Positions 18,639-30,232 of a stretch of DNA of 64,000 nucleotides are shown here, in pieces. The stretch spans positions 2,480,001-2,544,000 of the forward strand of contig CP000474.1 in assembly GCA_000014925.1 (NCBI GenBank), written 5' to 3'. A model generated the notes under the pieces. That model had not been told where the DNA came from and searched no databases. It saw only the letters and a list, made by a program, of their open reading frames with translations. How positions within the stretch are numbered: the stretch's first letter is position 1; the number at the start of each line of letters is the position of its first letter. The stretch is from Paenarthrobacter aurescens TC1. GTDB taxonomy: Bacteria; Actinomycetota; Actinomycetes; Actinomycetales; Micrococcaceae. The translations under genes were made by a program, and so were the position numbers.

Positions 18639-19963
18639 CAGTTGCTGCTGACTGCCGGGTACCTGTACGGCGTGTTGAGCTGGCCGTCAAGCACCGTGGG
18701 GTGGCCCTTGAAGAAGGTCGCCACCACGGATCCAGGCAGCTCTTTGCCCTTGAACGGTGAATTGCGGCCCATGGTTGCCATTTTATGGGGGTCAACGGTC
18801 CAACGCGCAGCCGGGTCCACCAGAATGACGTTGGCCGGCTCGCCAACCTCCAACGGACGGCCCTGATCGGCGACGCGACCGATGACTGCGGGCGTGAAGG
18901 ACGTGACCCTTGCAAAGTCGGCCCACGTCATGAGGCCGGTTTCGATCATGGTCTCCTGGACCACGGACAGGGCAGTTTCAAGACCGGTCATGCCCATGGC
19001 TGCCTGCGCCCACTCGCATTCCTTATGCTCGCTGGGGTGCGGGGCGTGGTCGGTTCCCACCACGTCGATGGTGCCATCGGCCAAACCCTCGCGGAGCGCC
19101 TGAACATCGGCGTCGGTGCGCAGCGGGGGGTTGACCTTGTACACGGGGTCGTAGCTGCGGACCAGTTCATCGGTGAGGAGCAGGTGGTGCGGGGTGACCT
19201 CGGCAGTAACGTTGATCCCTCGCGCTTTCGCCCAGCGCACGATCTCCACGGAACCTGCAGTGGAGACATGGCATACGTGGAGGCGGGAACCAACATGCTG
19301 TGCAAGCAGAACGTCGCGGGCGATGATGCTTTCCTCTGCAACAGCCGGCCAGCCGGTGAGTCCGAGCACCGCAGACACAGTGCCTTCATTCATTTGAGCA
19401 CCGGCGGTAAGGCGCGGCTCCTGCGCATGCTGGGCCACCACGCCGTCGAACGCTTTGACGTATTCCAGGGCACGGCGCATGAGGACGGGATCGTGGACGC
19501 AGATGCCGTCGTCGGAGAACATCCGGACCTGCGCACGGGAGTCCGCCATGGCCCCGAGCTCGGCGAGCTGTTCCCCCGCCAAGCCCACCGTCACTGCACC
19601 GACGGGGCGCACGTCAACCCAGCCGGACGCCCGGCCCAGGCTATGAACCTGCTCCACGACGCCAGCGGTGTCTGCCACGGGGTTGCTGTTGGCCATGGCG
19701 TGGACCGCGGTGAAGCCACCAAGTGCAGCGGCCCGGGTACCGGTTTCCACCGTTTCGGCGTCTTCGCGGCCTGGTTCGCGCAAGTGGGTATGAACGTCCA
19801 CCATGCCCGGCAGGGCCACGAGGCCCTGGGCGTCAATGACAGTTGCGTCGTCGGCCGACAGGTCCTTGCCGCGTGCTTCGATAACGCCGTCACGAATCAA
19901 GAGGTCTTCAGCTTCGCCGCCGAGGATGGCGGCCCCACGAATCAGGTAGGTGTTCTCGGCCAT
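18638..19963 (-). CDS. pyrC: Dihydroorotase
   Basis: A 441-residue amidohydrolase-fold enzyme cyclising carbamoyl aspartate to dihydroorotate. The metal ligands start with VDVHTHLREPG (His-x-His) near residue 59, with further ligands in HVCHVSTAGS and GTDHAPH. The length fits the class I type. ATG overlaps the pyrB stop (TGATG). Third gene of pyrR-pyrB-pyrC-x-carA-carB-pyrF. Confidence 0.96.
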   Translation of the reverse strand: MAENTYLIRGAAILGGEAEDLLIRDGVIEARGKDLSADDATVIDAQGLVALPGMVDVHTHLREPGREDAETVETGTRAAALGGFTAVHAMANSNPVADTAGVVEQVHSLGRASGWVDVRPVGAVTVGLAGEQLAELGAMADSRAQVRMFSDDGICVHDPVLMRRALEYVKAFDGVVAQHAQEPRLTAGAQMNEGTVSAVLGLTGWPAVAEESIIARDVLLAQHVGSRLHVCHVSTAGSVEIVRWAKARGINVTAEVTPHHLLLTDELVRSYDPVYKVNPPLRTDADVQALREGLADGTIDVVGTDHAPHPSEHKECEWAQAAMGMTGLETALSVVQETMIETGLMTWADFARVTSFTPAVIGRVADQGRPLEVGEPANVILVDPAARWTVDPHKMATMGRNSPFKGKELPGSVVATFFKGHPTVLDGQLNTPYRYPAVSSN

Positions 19964-20970
19964 CAGTTGGTCTCCTTGCTGGACTGGCTTACGTTCGGGG
20001 CGGCTTCGCGGGAGTCCCCGGAGAGCAGCAGATAAAGGGCGGCCATGCGGACCGAGACACCGTTCCGCACCTGCGCGAGCACGGTGGAACGCGGTGAATC
20101 TGCGGCCGCAGAAGATATCTCCAACCCCCGGTTCATGGGGCCTGGATGCATGATGATGGTGTCCTTCATGCCGAGGTCGTCCAGCATCCGGAGCCTGGCG
20201 TCATCGAAACCCCAGCGGCGCGAGTACTCGCGGGTTGAGGGGAAGAAGGACGCGTTCATGCGCTCACCCTGGACACGCAGCATCATCATGGCGTCGATGC
20301 CTGCTTCCAACGTCTCGTCCAGGTTGTAGCTGACTTTGCAAGGCCAGTGCTCGACGCCGATGGGCAGCAGAGTAGGCGGCGCCACCAAGGTGACCTCGGC
20401 GCCAAGGGTCTTCAGCAACCAAACGTTGGACCGGGCGACACGGGAGTGCAAGACATCCCCGGCGATCGCTACGCGCATGCCCTTCAGATCTGCTCCCGTG
20501 GACTCAGTACCGTTGACCTGCGACCAATGGCGGCGCATGGTGAACGCATCCAACAGTGCCTGGGTAGGGTGCTCATGGGTACCGTCGCCGGCGTTAATGA
20601 CAGCTGCGTCTATCCAGTCGGTGGCGGCGAGCCTGTGCGGCGCGCCGGAAGCCCAGTGGCGGATAACGACGGCGTCCGCGCCCATGGCTGCGAGTGTCTG
20701 CGCGGTGTCCTTAAGGGACTCCCCCTTGGAAACCGACGATCCTTTGGCGGCGAAGTTGATAACATCCGCTGACAGGCGTTTGGCTGCCGCCTCAAAGGAG
20801 ATACGGGTACGGGTGGAGTCTTCGAAGAAAAGATTAACCACGGTACGGCCGCGGAGTGCCGGGAGTTTCTTTACTTCACGCTCGCCGACGGCGGACATTT
20901 CCTCCGCCGTGTCCAAAACACGAACGGCGTCGAAGAGACTGAGGTTTTCGGTGGAAAGGAGGTGCTTCAC
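19963..20970 (-). CDS. pyrB: Aspartate carbamoyltransferase catalytic subunit
   Basis: A 335-residue transferase joining carbamoyl phosphate and aspartate. The carbamoyl-phosphate site is [27 protein letters not shown] is the second conserved block and HPGPMNRG the third. No regulatory PyrI gene is present, as expected for this group. GTG start overlaps the pyrR stop (GTGA), so translation is coupled to PyrR synthesis and hence to the PyrR control element. Confidence 0.97.
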   Translation of the reverse strand: MKHLLSTENLSLFDAVRVLDTAEEMSAVGEREVKKLPALRGRTVVNLFFEDSTRTRISFEAAAKRLSADVINFAAKGSSVSKGESLKDTAQTLAAMGADAVVIRHWASGAPHRLAATDWIDAAVINAGDGTHEHPTQALLDAFTMRRHWSQVNGTESTGADLKGMRVAIAGDVLHSRVARSNVWLLKTLGAEVTLVAPPTLLPIGVEHWPCKVSYNLDETLEAGIDAMMMLRVQGERMNASFFPSTREYSRRWGFDDARLRMLDDLGMKDTIIMHPGPMNRGLEISSAAADSPRSTVLAQVRNGVSVRMAALYLLLSGDSREAAPNVSQSSKETN

Positions 20971-21551
20971 TTGCCAGCCTCAATTACTACCTCGTTGACG
21001 GGCACGCCGTCCACGGAGTCGATCTCCTCGAGGTGCACCCGGACTTTTTCGGATGAGGAAGTGGGCAGGTTCTTGCCCACGTGGTCTGCCCGGATGGGAA
21101 GCTCGCGGTGGCCCCGGTCCACCAGCACAGCCAAGCGGACGATCCGTGGGCGGCCAAGGTCAACCAAAGCGTCCAACGCGGCGCGAATGGTCCGGCCGGA
21201 ATAAAGAACGTCGTCGATCAGGACAACAACCTTGTTGTCGATCCCGGACAACGGGAGCCGTGTGTGGCGTGGGGGCCGCGTGGGCTGATGGGAGAGGTCG
21301 TCACGGAACATGGTGACATCCAGCTGGCCAACCATCGTCTCGGCGTTCACCGTGGGGTCGGCGGCTGCAATTTTGTTGGCAAGCCGCACTGCCAAAGGAT
21401 AGCCGCGGCTGGGAATGCCCAACAGGACAAGGTCCTGGGAGCCTTTATTGGCTTCGAGGATCTCGTGGGCGATACGAGTGAGCGCACGATCAATGTCCGC
21501 CTGATTGAGAACAACCCGCGACGGCACGTGCGCTGAAGTGACTTCAGTCAT
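20967..21551 (-). CDS. pyrR: PyrR: pyr mRNA-binding attenuation protein / uracil phosphoribosyltransferase
   Basis: A 194-residue phosphoribosyltransferase-fold regulator. The PRPP loop is [20 protein letters not shown]. The N-terminal [16 protein letters not shown] and the RNA-binding-type basic loop region are present. It binds pyr leader RNA when UMP is high and has some uracil phosphoribosyltransferase activity in studied members. I start at ATG 21551 ([11 protein letters not shown]) because AAAGGGGA is 8 bases upstream; the longer reading from 21578 would translate the RNA hairpin. First gene of the pyr operon. Confidence 0.95.
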   Translation of the reverse strand: MTEVTSAHVPSRVVLNQADIDRALTRIAHEILEANKGSQDLVLLGIPSRGYPLAVRLANKIAAADPTVNAETMVGQLDVTMFRDDLSHQPTRPPRHTRLPLSGIDNKVVVLIDDVLYSGRTIRAALDALVDLGRPRIVRLAVLVDRGHRELPIRADHVGKNLPTSSSEKVRVHLEEIDSVDGVPVNEVVIEAGK

Positions 21552-21559
21552 CGCTCGTC

Positions 21560-21583
21560 TCCCCTTTCCCCGCCTCACGGGAC
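21560..21583 (-). promoter_or_regulatory. PyrR-binding RNA hairpin overlapping the pyrR ribosome binding site
   Basis: On the minus strand GUCCCGUGAGGCGGGG (21583-21568) forms a CCCG/CGGG stem with a UGAGG loop, followed at once by AAAGGGGA (21567-21560), the pyrR Shine-Dalgarno. The GAGG loop and adjacent purines match the PyrR binding-loop type. In Mycobacterium smegmatis PyrR is reported to repress translation through such a loop. UMP-bound PyrR would block ribosomes here. Confidence 0.7.
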
Positions 21584-21693
21584 GGAATTAAAAAAGGAAT
21601 ATTTGCTTTTCAAAGCTACCACAGCGCCTCTTTCCCATCTCACCGGGGACGCCAGTGAAGCGTGAGTTTAAGCTCACACTCCGTACTGTGGAA

Positions 21694-21699
21694 TAGGCT
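21694..21699 (+). promoter_or_regulatory. Possible -10 element for a leaderless prsW transcript
   Basis: TAGGCT fits the TANNNT -10 pattern and ends 7 bases before the ATG at 21707, placing the start of transcription at or next to the start codon. No convincing -35 is seen and no good ribosome binding site precedes this ATG. Confidence 0.35.
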
Positions 21700-21706
21700 C
21701 TTGCCC

Positions 21707-22945
21707 ATGACCATGAACCACCACGGCCAGCCCTATCCGCGGCCATACCTGGAACCTGGTGCCAACCCCACCTGGATCGGCCGCGTGCAGCCGGGGAACT
21801 ATCAACCCGCCCCGGGTAATCCGACGTCACTACCCCAGCAAACCTGGGCCGCACCGCCAACACCCCCGGGACGCCGGTCCTGGGGGATGCTCCCCCTGCT
21901 CATTGCGGGAACTGTGCTGGTTCTGGGCAGTCTGTTGTTGGTAGTGCCGTTTCTGCTGGGCAACACCGGCATCACCGGTTTCGTGATCGGATTCATTGCC
22001 TCCCTGATTCCGCTGTCAGTGGTGCTGCTGACGGTGCGCCTGATCGACCGCTGGGAGCCCGAGCCGAAACGACTCCTCTGGTTCGCCTTTACGTGGGGTG
22101 CGGCCGTCTCCATTGCCGGTACGTTGCTGATCCAGCCGCTCTTCGCACTTGCCGCACCAACCTCCAGCGAAGAAGCTTTCACCTACTTCATGGCCACGGT
22201 GCAGGCCCCCATCGTGGAAGAGTTCACCAAATCGCTGGGGCTGCTGGTCCTGATTTTGGCAGCACGCAAGTACTTTGACGGACCTGTTGACGGTGTCGTG
22301 TTCGCCTTCACCATCGCCGCCGGCTTCGCCTTCACGGAAAACATCCTCTACTTTGGTCGCGAAATAGCCTCGTCCGCCGATCCCGGAACTGACTTGGTCC
22401 GCATCTTCATCCTCCGCGGGGTCATGTCCCCGTTCGCCCACGCGGTGTTCACGGGAACAACCGGACTGATTATGGGCTTCGCCGCCCGGAAATGGCACTC
22501 AGGGTACGCGGTCCTTGCGTTCTTCGTCGGCTTGCTGCCCGCGATGTTCCTGCACAACCGTTGGAACAGCATGGGACAGAACTTCCTGGTGGAGTACTTT
22601 GTGGTCCAGGTGCCGATCTTCCTGGTCGCCGCCGCAGGCATCATTCTTCTCCGTGTCGCCGAAGGAAAGCTCACCCGCCAACGGCTCCTCGAGTACGCCC
22701 GGGCAGGTTGGTTCACTCCAGCTGAAGTGGAGATGCTGGCCACGTCACGAGGCCGCCGACAGGCCGTTCGCTGGGCGTCCTCGCGCGGGCGTGGTCACCA
22801 GATGAAGTCATTCATCAAAGGTGCCACTGCACTGGCGTTTACCCGGCAACGGATACTGAGTGGCCGCGACGTCCACATCCACCAGCACGATGAGCTTGAG
22901 CATCTGCGCAGGATCCCCACCCTCCGGGCGGCGGTGCTTCAGTGA
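21707..22945 (+). CDS. PrsW-family intramembrane metalloprotease
   Basis: A 412-residue membrane protein with about seven to eight hydrophobic segments between residues 60 and 325 and a Pro-rich cytoplasmic N terminus. The family's catalytic motifs are all visible: EEFTK (171-175), FTEN (209-212) and His245 in SPFAHAVFTG. PrsW of Bacillus cleaves an anti-sigma factor; the substrate here is unknown and no anti-sigma factor gene is nearby. I choose ATG 21707 (MTMNHHG); GTG 21662 is an alternative that would add 15 residues. It is a single plus-strand gene between the pyrR and nusB blocks, ending before a strong terminator. Confidence 0.87.
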   Translation: MTMNHHGQPYPRPYLEPGANPTWIGRVQPGNYQPAPGNPTSLPQQTWAAPPTPPGRRSWGMLPLLIAGTVLVLGSLLLVVPFLLGNTGITGFVIGFIASLIPLSVVLLTVRLIDRWEPEPKRLLWFAFTWGAAVSIAGTLLIQPLFALAAPTSSEEAFTYFMATVQAPIVEEFTKSLGLLVLILAARKYFDGPVDGVVFAFTIAAGFAFTENILYFGREIASSADPGTDLVRIFILRGVMSPFAHAVFTGTTGLIMGFAARKWHSGYAVLAFFVGLLPAMFLHNRWNSMGQNFLVEYFVVQVPIFLVAAAGIILLRVAEGKLTRQRLLEYARAGWFTPAEVEMLATSRGRRQAVRWASSRGRGHQMKSFIKGATALAFTRQRILSGRDVHIHQHDELEHLRRIPTLRAAVLQ

Positions 22946-22974
22946 CGCAAGAGGCCGTCCTCCAGTAACGCAAG

Positions 22975-23009
22975 AAGGACCCGCATCCTGTGGATGCGGG
23001 TCCTTTCTT
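22975..23009. terminator. Bidirectional terminator between prsW and nusB
   Basis: Perfect 14-base arms AAGGACCCGCATCC and GGATGCGGGTCCTT around TGT (22975-23005), followed on the plus strand by TCTT. It serves prsW from the left and the convergent aro-efp-nusB operon from the right. Confidence 0.88.
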
Positions 23010-23057
23010 GTCTTATCGCGGTTTGTCTTACCGCGCATAGCTCATCGCTGTGAATGC

Positions 23058-23468
23058 CTACGCGAGGAGAGAAGGTTTGAGCTTCTGCAAACGGCCAAGA
23101 AGCCCGTTGATGAAGGCCGGCGACTCGTCCGTGGACATCGTCTTGGCGAGGGCCACGGCTTCGCTGACAGCTACTCCGTCCGGAACTTCGTCATTGTAGA
23201 GAAGTTCCCAGGCGCCAATGCGAAGGATGATGCGGTCTACCGACGGCATCCGTTCCAACGTCCAGCCTTGAGCGTAGGTCTGCAGGAACTCATCGATGGT
23301 CGCCTGCATGGAAACGACACCTTCCACGATTTCCACCGTGTACGGGTTGATGACAAGATCGGTCTTCTCCCGACGCGCTGTCATCGCGTCGAAAGCCGAA
23401 ACAGAGCGCTGCTCTGCCTCGAAAAGTACTTCAAGCGCCCTGCTACGGGCTTTACCGCGTGCGCTCAC
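23058..23468 (-). CDS. nusB: Transcription antitermination factor NusB
   Basis: A 136-residue all-helical RNA-binding protein that, with NusE, assembles the antitermination complex on boxA of rRNA operons. Conserved features are ARGKARSRALEVLFEAEQR at the N terminus and LRIGAWELLYNDEVPDGVAV near the C terminus. GTG start overlaps the efp stop by one base (TAGTG). Last gene of its operon. Confidence 0.95.
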   Translation of the reverse strand: MSARGKARSRALEVLFEAEQRSVSAFDAMTARREKTDLVINPYTVEIVEGVVSMQATIDEFLQTYAQGWTLERMPSVDRIILRIGAWELLYNDEVPDGVAVSEAVALAKTMSTDESPAFINGLLGRLQKLKPSLLA

Positions 23469-24031
23469 TAGTCGTTGACCCGGCCCAAGTAGCTGCCATC
23501 GCGGGTGTCTACCTTGACCTTGGTGCCCTGCTCAACGAACAGGGGAACCTGGATTTCGTAGCCCGTCTCCACAGTTGCGGGCTTGGTGCCCGCCGAGGAG
23601 CGGTCGCCCTGAAGGCCCGGTTCCGTGTAGGTGATTTCAAGGACGACGCTCGGGGGCAATTCGATGTACAGCGGCGTGCCCTCGTGGATGGCAATATTGA
23701 CCATCTGGTTCTCGAGCATGAAGTTGGTAGCGTCGCCTACAGTAGCGCCGGACACAGTGATCTGGTCGTAGTCCTGGGTGTCCATGAAGACGAAATCTTC
23801 GCCGTCCTGGTACAGGTACTGGTAGTCACGGCGGTCAACCGTTGCGGTTTCAATCTTCAGGCCGGCGTTGAAGGTCTTATCGACCACCTTGCCGGACATG
23901 ACGTTGCGCATTTTGGTGCGAACGAACGCTCCGCCCTTGCCCGGCTTGACGTGCTGGAACTCAATGATGTTCCAGAGCTGGCCCTCGAGCTTCAGTACGG
24001 TCCCGTTCTTGATGTCGTTTGTGGTTGCCAC
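23468..24031 (-). CDS. efp: Translation elongation factor P
   Basis: A 187-residue, three-barrel factor that relieves ribosome stalling at proline runs. The tip loop of domain I is [17 protein letters not shown], with Lys at the position modified in many bacteria; no modification gene is visible here. The C terminus [18 protein letters not shown] is the typical EF-P end. GTG start, upstream of nusB in the common efp-nusB pair. Its 155-base upstream gap carries a possible -10 TAGAAT. Confidence 0.96.
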   Translation of the reverse strand: MATTNDIKNGTVLKLEGQLWNIIEFQHVKPGKGGAFVRTKMRNVMSGKVVDKTFNAGLKIETATVDRRDYQYLYQDGEDFVFMDTQDYDQITVSGATVGDATNFMLENQMVNIAIHEGTPLYIELPPSVVLEITYTEPGLQGDRSSAGTKPATVETGYEIQVPLFVEQGTKVKVDTRDGSYLGRVND

Positions 24032-24136
24032 TCGTATCCTCTGGTTTCTCTCACTGGTTCAAGCTGCCAGTTTGTCTATGCCAAGCAGGCATGCCAAACG
24101 GCCCGCCAGCGCGTATTTATCAAAAATCCAAGAACC

Positions 24137-24142
24137 ATTCTA
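24137..24142 (-). promoter_or_regulatory. Possible -10 element of the efp promoter
   Basis: TAGAAT on the minus strand lies 106 bases before the efp start in an AT-richer patch of the gap between the TPR gene and efp. It matches the actinobacterial -10 pattern; no clear -35 is seen. The gap also holds an imperfect stem with outer arms GTTTG and CAAAC (24071-24100). Confidence 0.35.
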
Positions 24143-24186
24143 CCGGCAAATACACCTAAGACTTGCGGGCGCGGTTTCCCGGGGCG

Positions 24187-26349
<2,163 letters not shown>

Positions 26350-26350
<1 letters not shown>

Positions 26351-27549
26351 TACCGGCCGACCGAGTCCAGGGTGGCCGGGATGCTCTCAAGGTAGCTCTG
26401 CAGGTTCCGCTGGGTCTCCGGCACGGAGTCGCCACCAAATTTCTCCGCAACAGCTTCTGCGAGAACCAGTGCCACCATGGCTTCGGCAACAACGCCGGCG
26501 GCGGGAACCGCGCAGACATCCGAACGCTGGTGGTGGGCCTTGGCAGGCTCGCCGGTACTCACGTCGATGGTGCGCAGTGCACGCGGAACGGTTGCGATCG
26601 GCTTCATGGCTGCCCGAACACGAAGAACCTCACCGATGCTCATACCACCTTCGATTCCACCGGCGCGGTTGGTCTGACGAACGATCTTGCCGTTTTCGTC
26701 CTTAAGGATTTCGTCATGTGCAGCAGAACCGCGACGGGCGGCCGTGAGGAAGCCGTCGCCGACCTCTACTCCCTTAATAGCCTGAATACCCATGAGTGCG
26801 GCCGCGAGGCGGGAGTCGAGGCGACGATCCCAGTGGACGTAGCTGCCAAGTCCCGGGGGAAGCCCGTATGCCAAGACCTCCACTACGCCACCAAGGGTTT
26901 CGCCTTCCTTGTGGGCGGCATCCACCTCGGCCACCATCGCATTCGACGTCTCACGGTCGAAGCAGCGCAAGGGATCTGCGTCAAGCGCTATGACGTCCTT
27001 CGGCAACGGCAGGGGCCGTCCTTCAGGAACGGTCACGCTGGCGATGGAAACAGTGTGGCTGACCAGCTCGATGCCCAATTGCTTCAGGAACTGGGCAGCA
27101 ACGGTACCTAGTGCCACGCGTGTGGCGGTCTCGCGTGCGCTGGCACGCTCGAGGACCGGACGGGCTTCGTCGAACCCATACTTCTGCATTCCCGTGAAGT
27201 CGGCGTGCCCGGGGCGCGGACGAGTCAGAGGTGCATTGCGGGCTTGGTCGGCGAGGACTTCAGGGTCCACGGGATCAGCAGACATGATCTGCTCCCACTT
27301 GGGCCACTCGGTGTTACCAACCTGGATGGCTACTGGGCCACCCTGAGTGAGTCCGTGGCGGACGCCACCCATGATGGTGACCTCGTCCTGCTCGAACTTC
27401 ATGCGGGCACCACGGCCATAGCCCAGGCGGCGACGCGCCAACGCGTCACGAATCTGCCCGCTGGTGAGTTCAACACCGGCAGGCACGCCTTCAACAATTC
27501 CGATCAGGGCCGGACCATGGGATTCACCGGCAGTCAACCAACGCAACAT
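26350..27549 (-). CDS. aroC: Chorismate synthase
   Basis: A 399-residue FMN-dependent enzyme forming chorismate from EPSP. N-terminal signature [19 protein letters not shown], then [13 protein letters not shown] and [10 protein letters not shown]; the C-terminal block has [19 protein letters not shown]. The frame is open upstream to 27612, but ATG 27549 gives the conserved family N terminus. It follows aroE by 26 bases. EPSP synthase (aroA) is not in the window. Confidence 0.97.
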
Positions 27550-27575
27550 ATAACCAATCCTGCCATGTAAGGCTT

Positions 27576-28430
27576 CTAGAACACTCGCCGGGGAAGCCCG
27601 ACTGAGTCGCACATCACATCTATGACGGCGGCATCCACGTCACAGCCGCTGAAGCGCCTGATCTGCTCGGCCGCCTGATACATCAGCATCTCCAGGCCAG
27701 GGACTACCGCTCCCCCGTGGCCTTGCCACACTTCCGCCAAGCGGCTGGGCCAAGGATCGTAGGCGACATCCAGCAGGACGCCGCCCCCGGTTCGCGGCAA
27801 AGCTGCAAGCTCCTCAGCCAACGGATCAGCGGCACGCGGCGGAAATGTGGAGATCACCAGATTCATTCCGGCCACAGCGGACGCTGCTTCGGTCAACGGC
27901 CGGACGGCGAGGGAAAGTCCGACGGCGGCCGCTGCGGCTTGCGCATCACCGGCACGTCCAGCGTCGCGAACGAAAACATCGACGTGACGGGCACCGAGTT
28001 CCTTTACAGCTGCGACGGCCGCAGCCGATGTCCCGCCGCCACCAAGGATGGCTGCGTGGGGTGCTGCAACCACGCCCGCGTAGCGGACCGCCTCGACGAT
28101 GCCGGCCACATCAGTGTTGTAACCCACCCGGCGCACCTGTGCGCCGTCGCGCTCGAAAACAACAGTGTTGATGACGCCCAAGTGGGCGCCGGCTCCGCGA
28201 ACTTCGTCCACTTGGCTGATCATGGCCGATTTCAGCGGCATGGTCACCGAGAGGCCGCACCAGGTGTCATCACCGCGAAGTGACTCCATGAACCCTGGGA
28301 GCCTTTCAACAGTGACGTCAATCGCCGAGTATTCGATGTCCACGCCCAACGTGGCATAGGCAGCAGAGTGCAGGGCCGGAGACTTCGAATGTGAGATCGG
28401 ATGCCCCAGAACTGCGGCACGACGACTCAC
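27576..28430 (-). CDS. aroE: Shikimate 5-dehydrogenase
   Basis: A 284-residue NADP-dependent enzyme reducing 3-dehydroshikimate. The substrate site is [17 protein letters not shown] and the catalytic Lys is in VTMPLKSAM; the nucleotide-binding [15 protein letters not shown] and the NTDVAG segment with the catalytic Asp are present. Two in-frame GTG codons compete; I take 28430, which overlaps the mltG stop as GTGA, rather than 28436. First aro gene after mltG. Confidence 0.94.
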   Translation of the reverse strand: MSRRAAVLGHPISHSKSPALHSAAYATLGVDIEYSAIDVTVERLPGFMESLRGDDTWCGLSVTMPLKSAMISQVDEVRGAGAHLGVINTVVFERDGAQVRRVGYNTDVAGIVEAVRYAGVVAAPHAAILGGGGTSAAAVAAVKELGARHVDVFVRDAGRAGDAQAAAAAVGLSLAVRPLTEAASAVAGMNLVISTFPPRAADPLAEELAALPRTGGGVLLDVAYDPWPSRLAEVWQGHGGAVVPGLEMLMYQAAEQIRRFSGCDVDAAVIDVMCDSVGLPRRVF

Positions 28431-30232
28431 ACACACCGTCCTGCGTTAGCCTGGCACCACGCATTGTACTGCTCAACGTAGGTGTTGTGCTCGGCCAGTG
28501 TCTTGGAGAACCGGGTCTCCTTGGTGTCCAGGTTGATGGTCACCCAGTAGAGGTATTCGTTCGGCGTCGGCTTTGCTGCAGCATCAATGGCAGTCTTACC
28601 TGGAGAACCGATGGGTCCCACCGGCAGCCCAACGTTGGCGTAGGTGTTGTACGCGTTGGACTTGTCCGCCTTTTCTTCCTCCGTGAGGTGGAAGGACTTC
28701 TTCCCCAGCCCGTACGTCACAGTGGCGTCGGACTGGATGAGGCCGCTGGTCTCAACGTTGTTGGGTTTGAGCCTGTTGTAAATGGCGCCGGCCACGTTTC
28801 CGTAGTCTGCCTGGCCGCCTTCAGCCTGGACGATGCTGGCAATGGTTACAGTGTCGTACTGCTTGGCCGGGTCCGTTACTCCCTGGGCTTTGAGTTCATC
28901 AAGGGTAGTGTTCACCAGCTTCTGGATGATGTCCTTGGCGGATGTACCAAGTTCAAAGCGGTACTCCCCCGGCGCCAGGAAGCCCTCCAGGTTCTTGGCC
29001 TTGGCAGGCACTCCGAATTGACCCGGCGCTTGGTTGAGGGCATTGAGCTGTTGCATGGGTATGCCCGAGCCCTTGGAGATGGCCTCCAGCGATTCGTTGA
29101 TACGCAGACCTGCGCTCAGGGCGAAGTACATGACCTTGGATGCGTCCTTGTTCACCAGCACAGCCACGGCGTCGGAGTTCTTCATCTCCGTACGGAACGT
29201 GAAGTCCCCGGGAGAGAGCTCCCCGCCCTCGCTCAGGAATGCCTCAACAAAAGCGTCGGAGTCGGCAACCACGCGCTTTTGCACGAGGTCGTTTGCCACG
29301 GCTTTGGGACCGGATCCCTCAGGAACAGTAATGGTGACCGAGCCCGTTCCCGGGCCCGGAAAGTCGGTAACCCTGTCCATGCCCAGCAAGGGCTTCAGGA
29401 ACTGCGCACCTATGGCGATGGCGGCAACGAAGACACCCAGCGTGATCAGAAGGGCCAATACACGACGACGGCGGCGGGCCTTCTTCGCGGCGGCCTTGGA
29501 CGCTGGACTGGCTACAGGGGCAATGAGGTCATGGTGGTGGTCATCATGGAGATGAACGTCACCGTGAAGTTCTTCATGGATGCCGGGCTCGTAGTGGGCA
29601 TCGTAAGCCGCGTACTCGTGGTCGTCGGCGTGAGCCTCGGGGTGTCCTACTAAAACAGCTTCATGTTCGATGTCACCGTGCAGGGCGTGATCGTGCAGGG
29701 CGTGATCGTGCAGGTGGTGATCACGCTGGGCGGGATCGTCCTGAACATTACCGTCCTGAACCTCACCGCGAGCAAGCTCGTCATACTCATGGTCTTCGTG
29801 GAAGTCTGCTTCGTCTTGGTGGACTTCCTGGTGGTGGCCTTCCGGCCCACCATGCGCCTCAGCCGCGTGAGTTGTGGCGTCGGCCGCCTCTTCGAGAGGT
29901 GCCTCTGGCTGCGGGGCGGCCACGTGCTGGGTTTCGGCCGCGGCTGCCGCGGCTGCCGGGGGTGCAACGGGAGTTGGCGGCGCCACGGGAGTTGGGGGCG
30001 CCACAGGAGTCGGGGGCGTCACCGGGGTGGGTTGAACAGCCGGGACGGGTCGCGGCAGTTCCGGCTCAACGTCTGCTGAGGGAGCCGCCTCTCCGGGAGT
30101 CGCTTCGGGAACGGGCACCACATTGTGGTTCTGCGTGGCGAGGAATCGTTCACGCGCCCGCAGCTCTTTGCGGGTCAGCGACATACCGCCGCCGGCGGTA
30201 CCGCTGGAGGGGTCGTTGTTGACCGGGCTCAC
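28427..30232 (-). CDS. mltG: MltG-type endolytic murein transglycosylase with long His-rich cytoplasmic region
   Basis: A 601-residue single-pass membrane protein. The YceG/MltG domain (about 295-600) contains EGFLAPGEYRF (416-426) and ASIVQAEGG with the catalytic Glu near residue 471; it would cut nascent glycan strands outside the membrane and set their length. The membrane helix is about 258-279 behind RRRRR, so the first 255 residues are cytoplasmic. That region is unusual: a Pro-rich repeat of PTPVAPP units (68-92), then an acidic stretch with 26 His between 122 and 234, including HLHDDHHH. GTG start overlaps the ruvX stop (GTGA). The position between ruvX and aroE is conserved in Actinobacteria. 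Confidence 0.92.
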   Translation of the reverse strand: MSPVNNDPSSGTAGGGMSLTRKELRARERFLATQNHNVVPVPEATPGEAAPSADVEPELPRPVPAVQPTPVTPPTPVAPPTPVAPPTPVAPPAAAAAAAETQHVAAPQPEAPLEEAADATTHAAEAHGGPEGHHQEVHQDEADFHEDHEYDELARGEVQDGNVQDDPAQRDHHLHDHALHDHALHGDIEHEAVLVGHPEAHADDHEYAAYDAHYEPGIHEELHGDVHLHDDHHHDLIAPVASPASKAAAKKARRRRRVLALLITLGVFVAAIAIGAQFLKPLLGMDRVTDFPGPGTGSVTITVPEGSGPKAVANDLVQKRVVADSDAFVEAFLSEGGELSPGDFTFRTEMKNSDAVAVLVNKDASKVMYFALSAGLRINESLEAISKGSGIPMQQLNALNQAPGQFGVPAKAKNLEGFLAPGEYRFELGTSAKDIIQKLVNTTLDELKAQGVTDPAKQYDTVTIASIVQAEGGQADYGNVAGAIYNRLKPNNVETSGLIQSDATVTYGLGKKSFHLTEEEKADKSNAYNTYANVGLPVGPIGSPGKTAIDAAAKPTPNEYLYWVTINLDTKETRFSKTLAEHNTYVEQYNAWCQANAGRCV

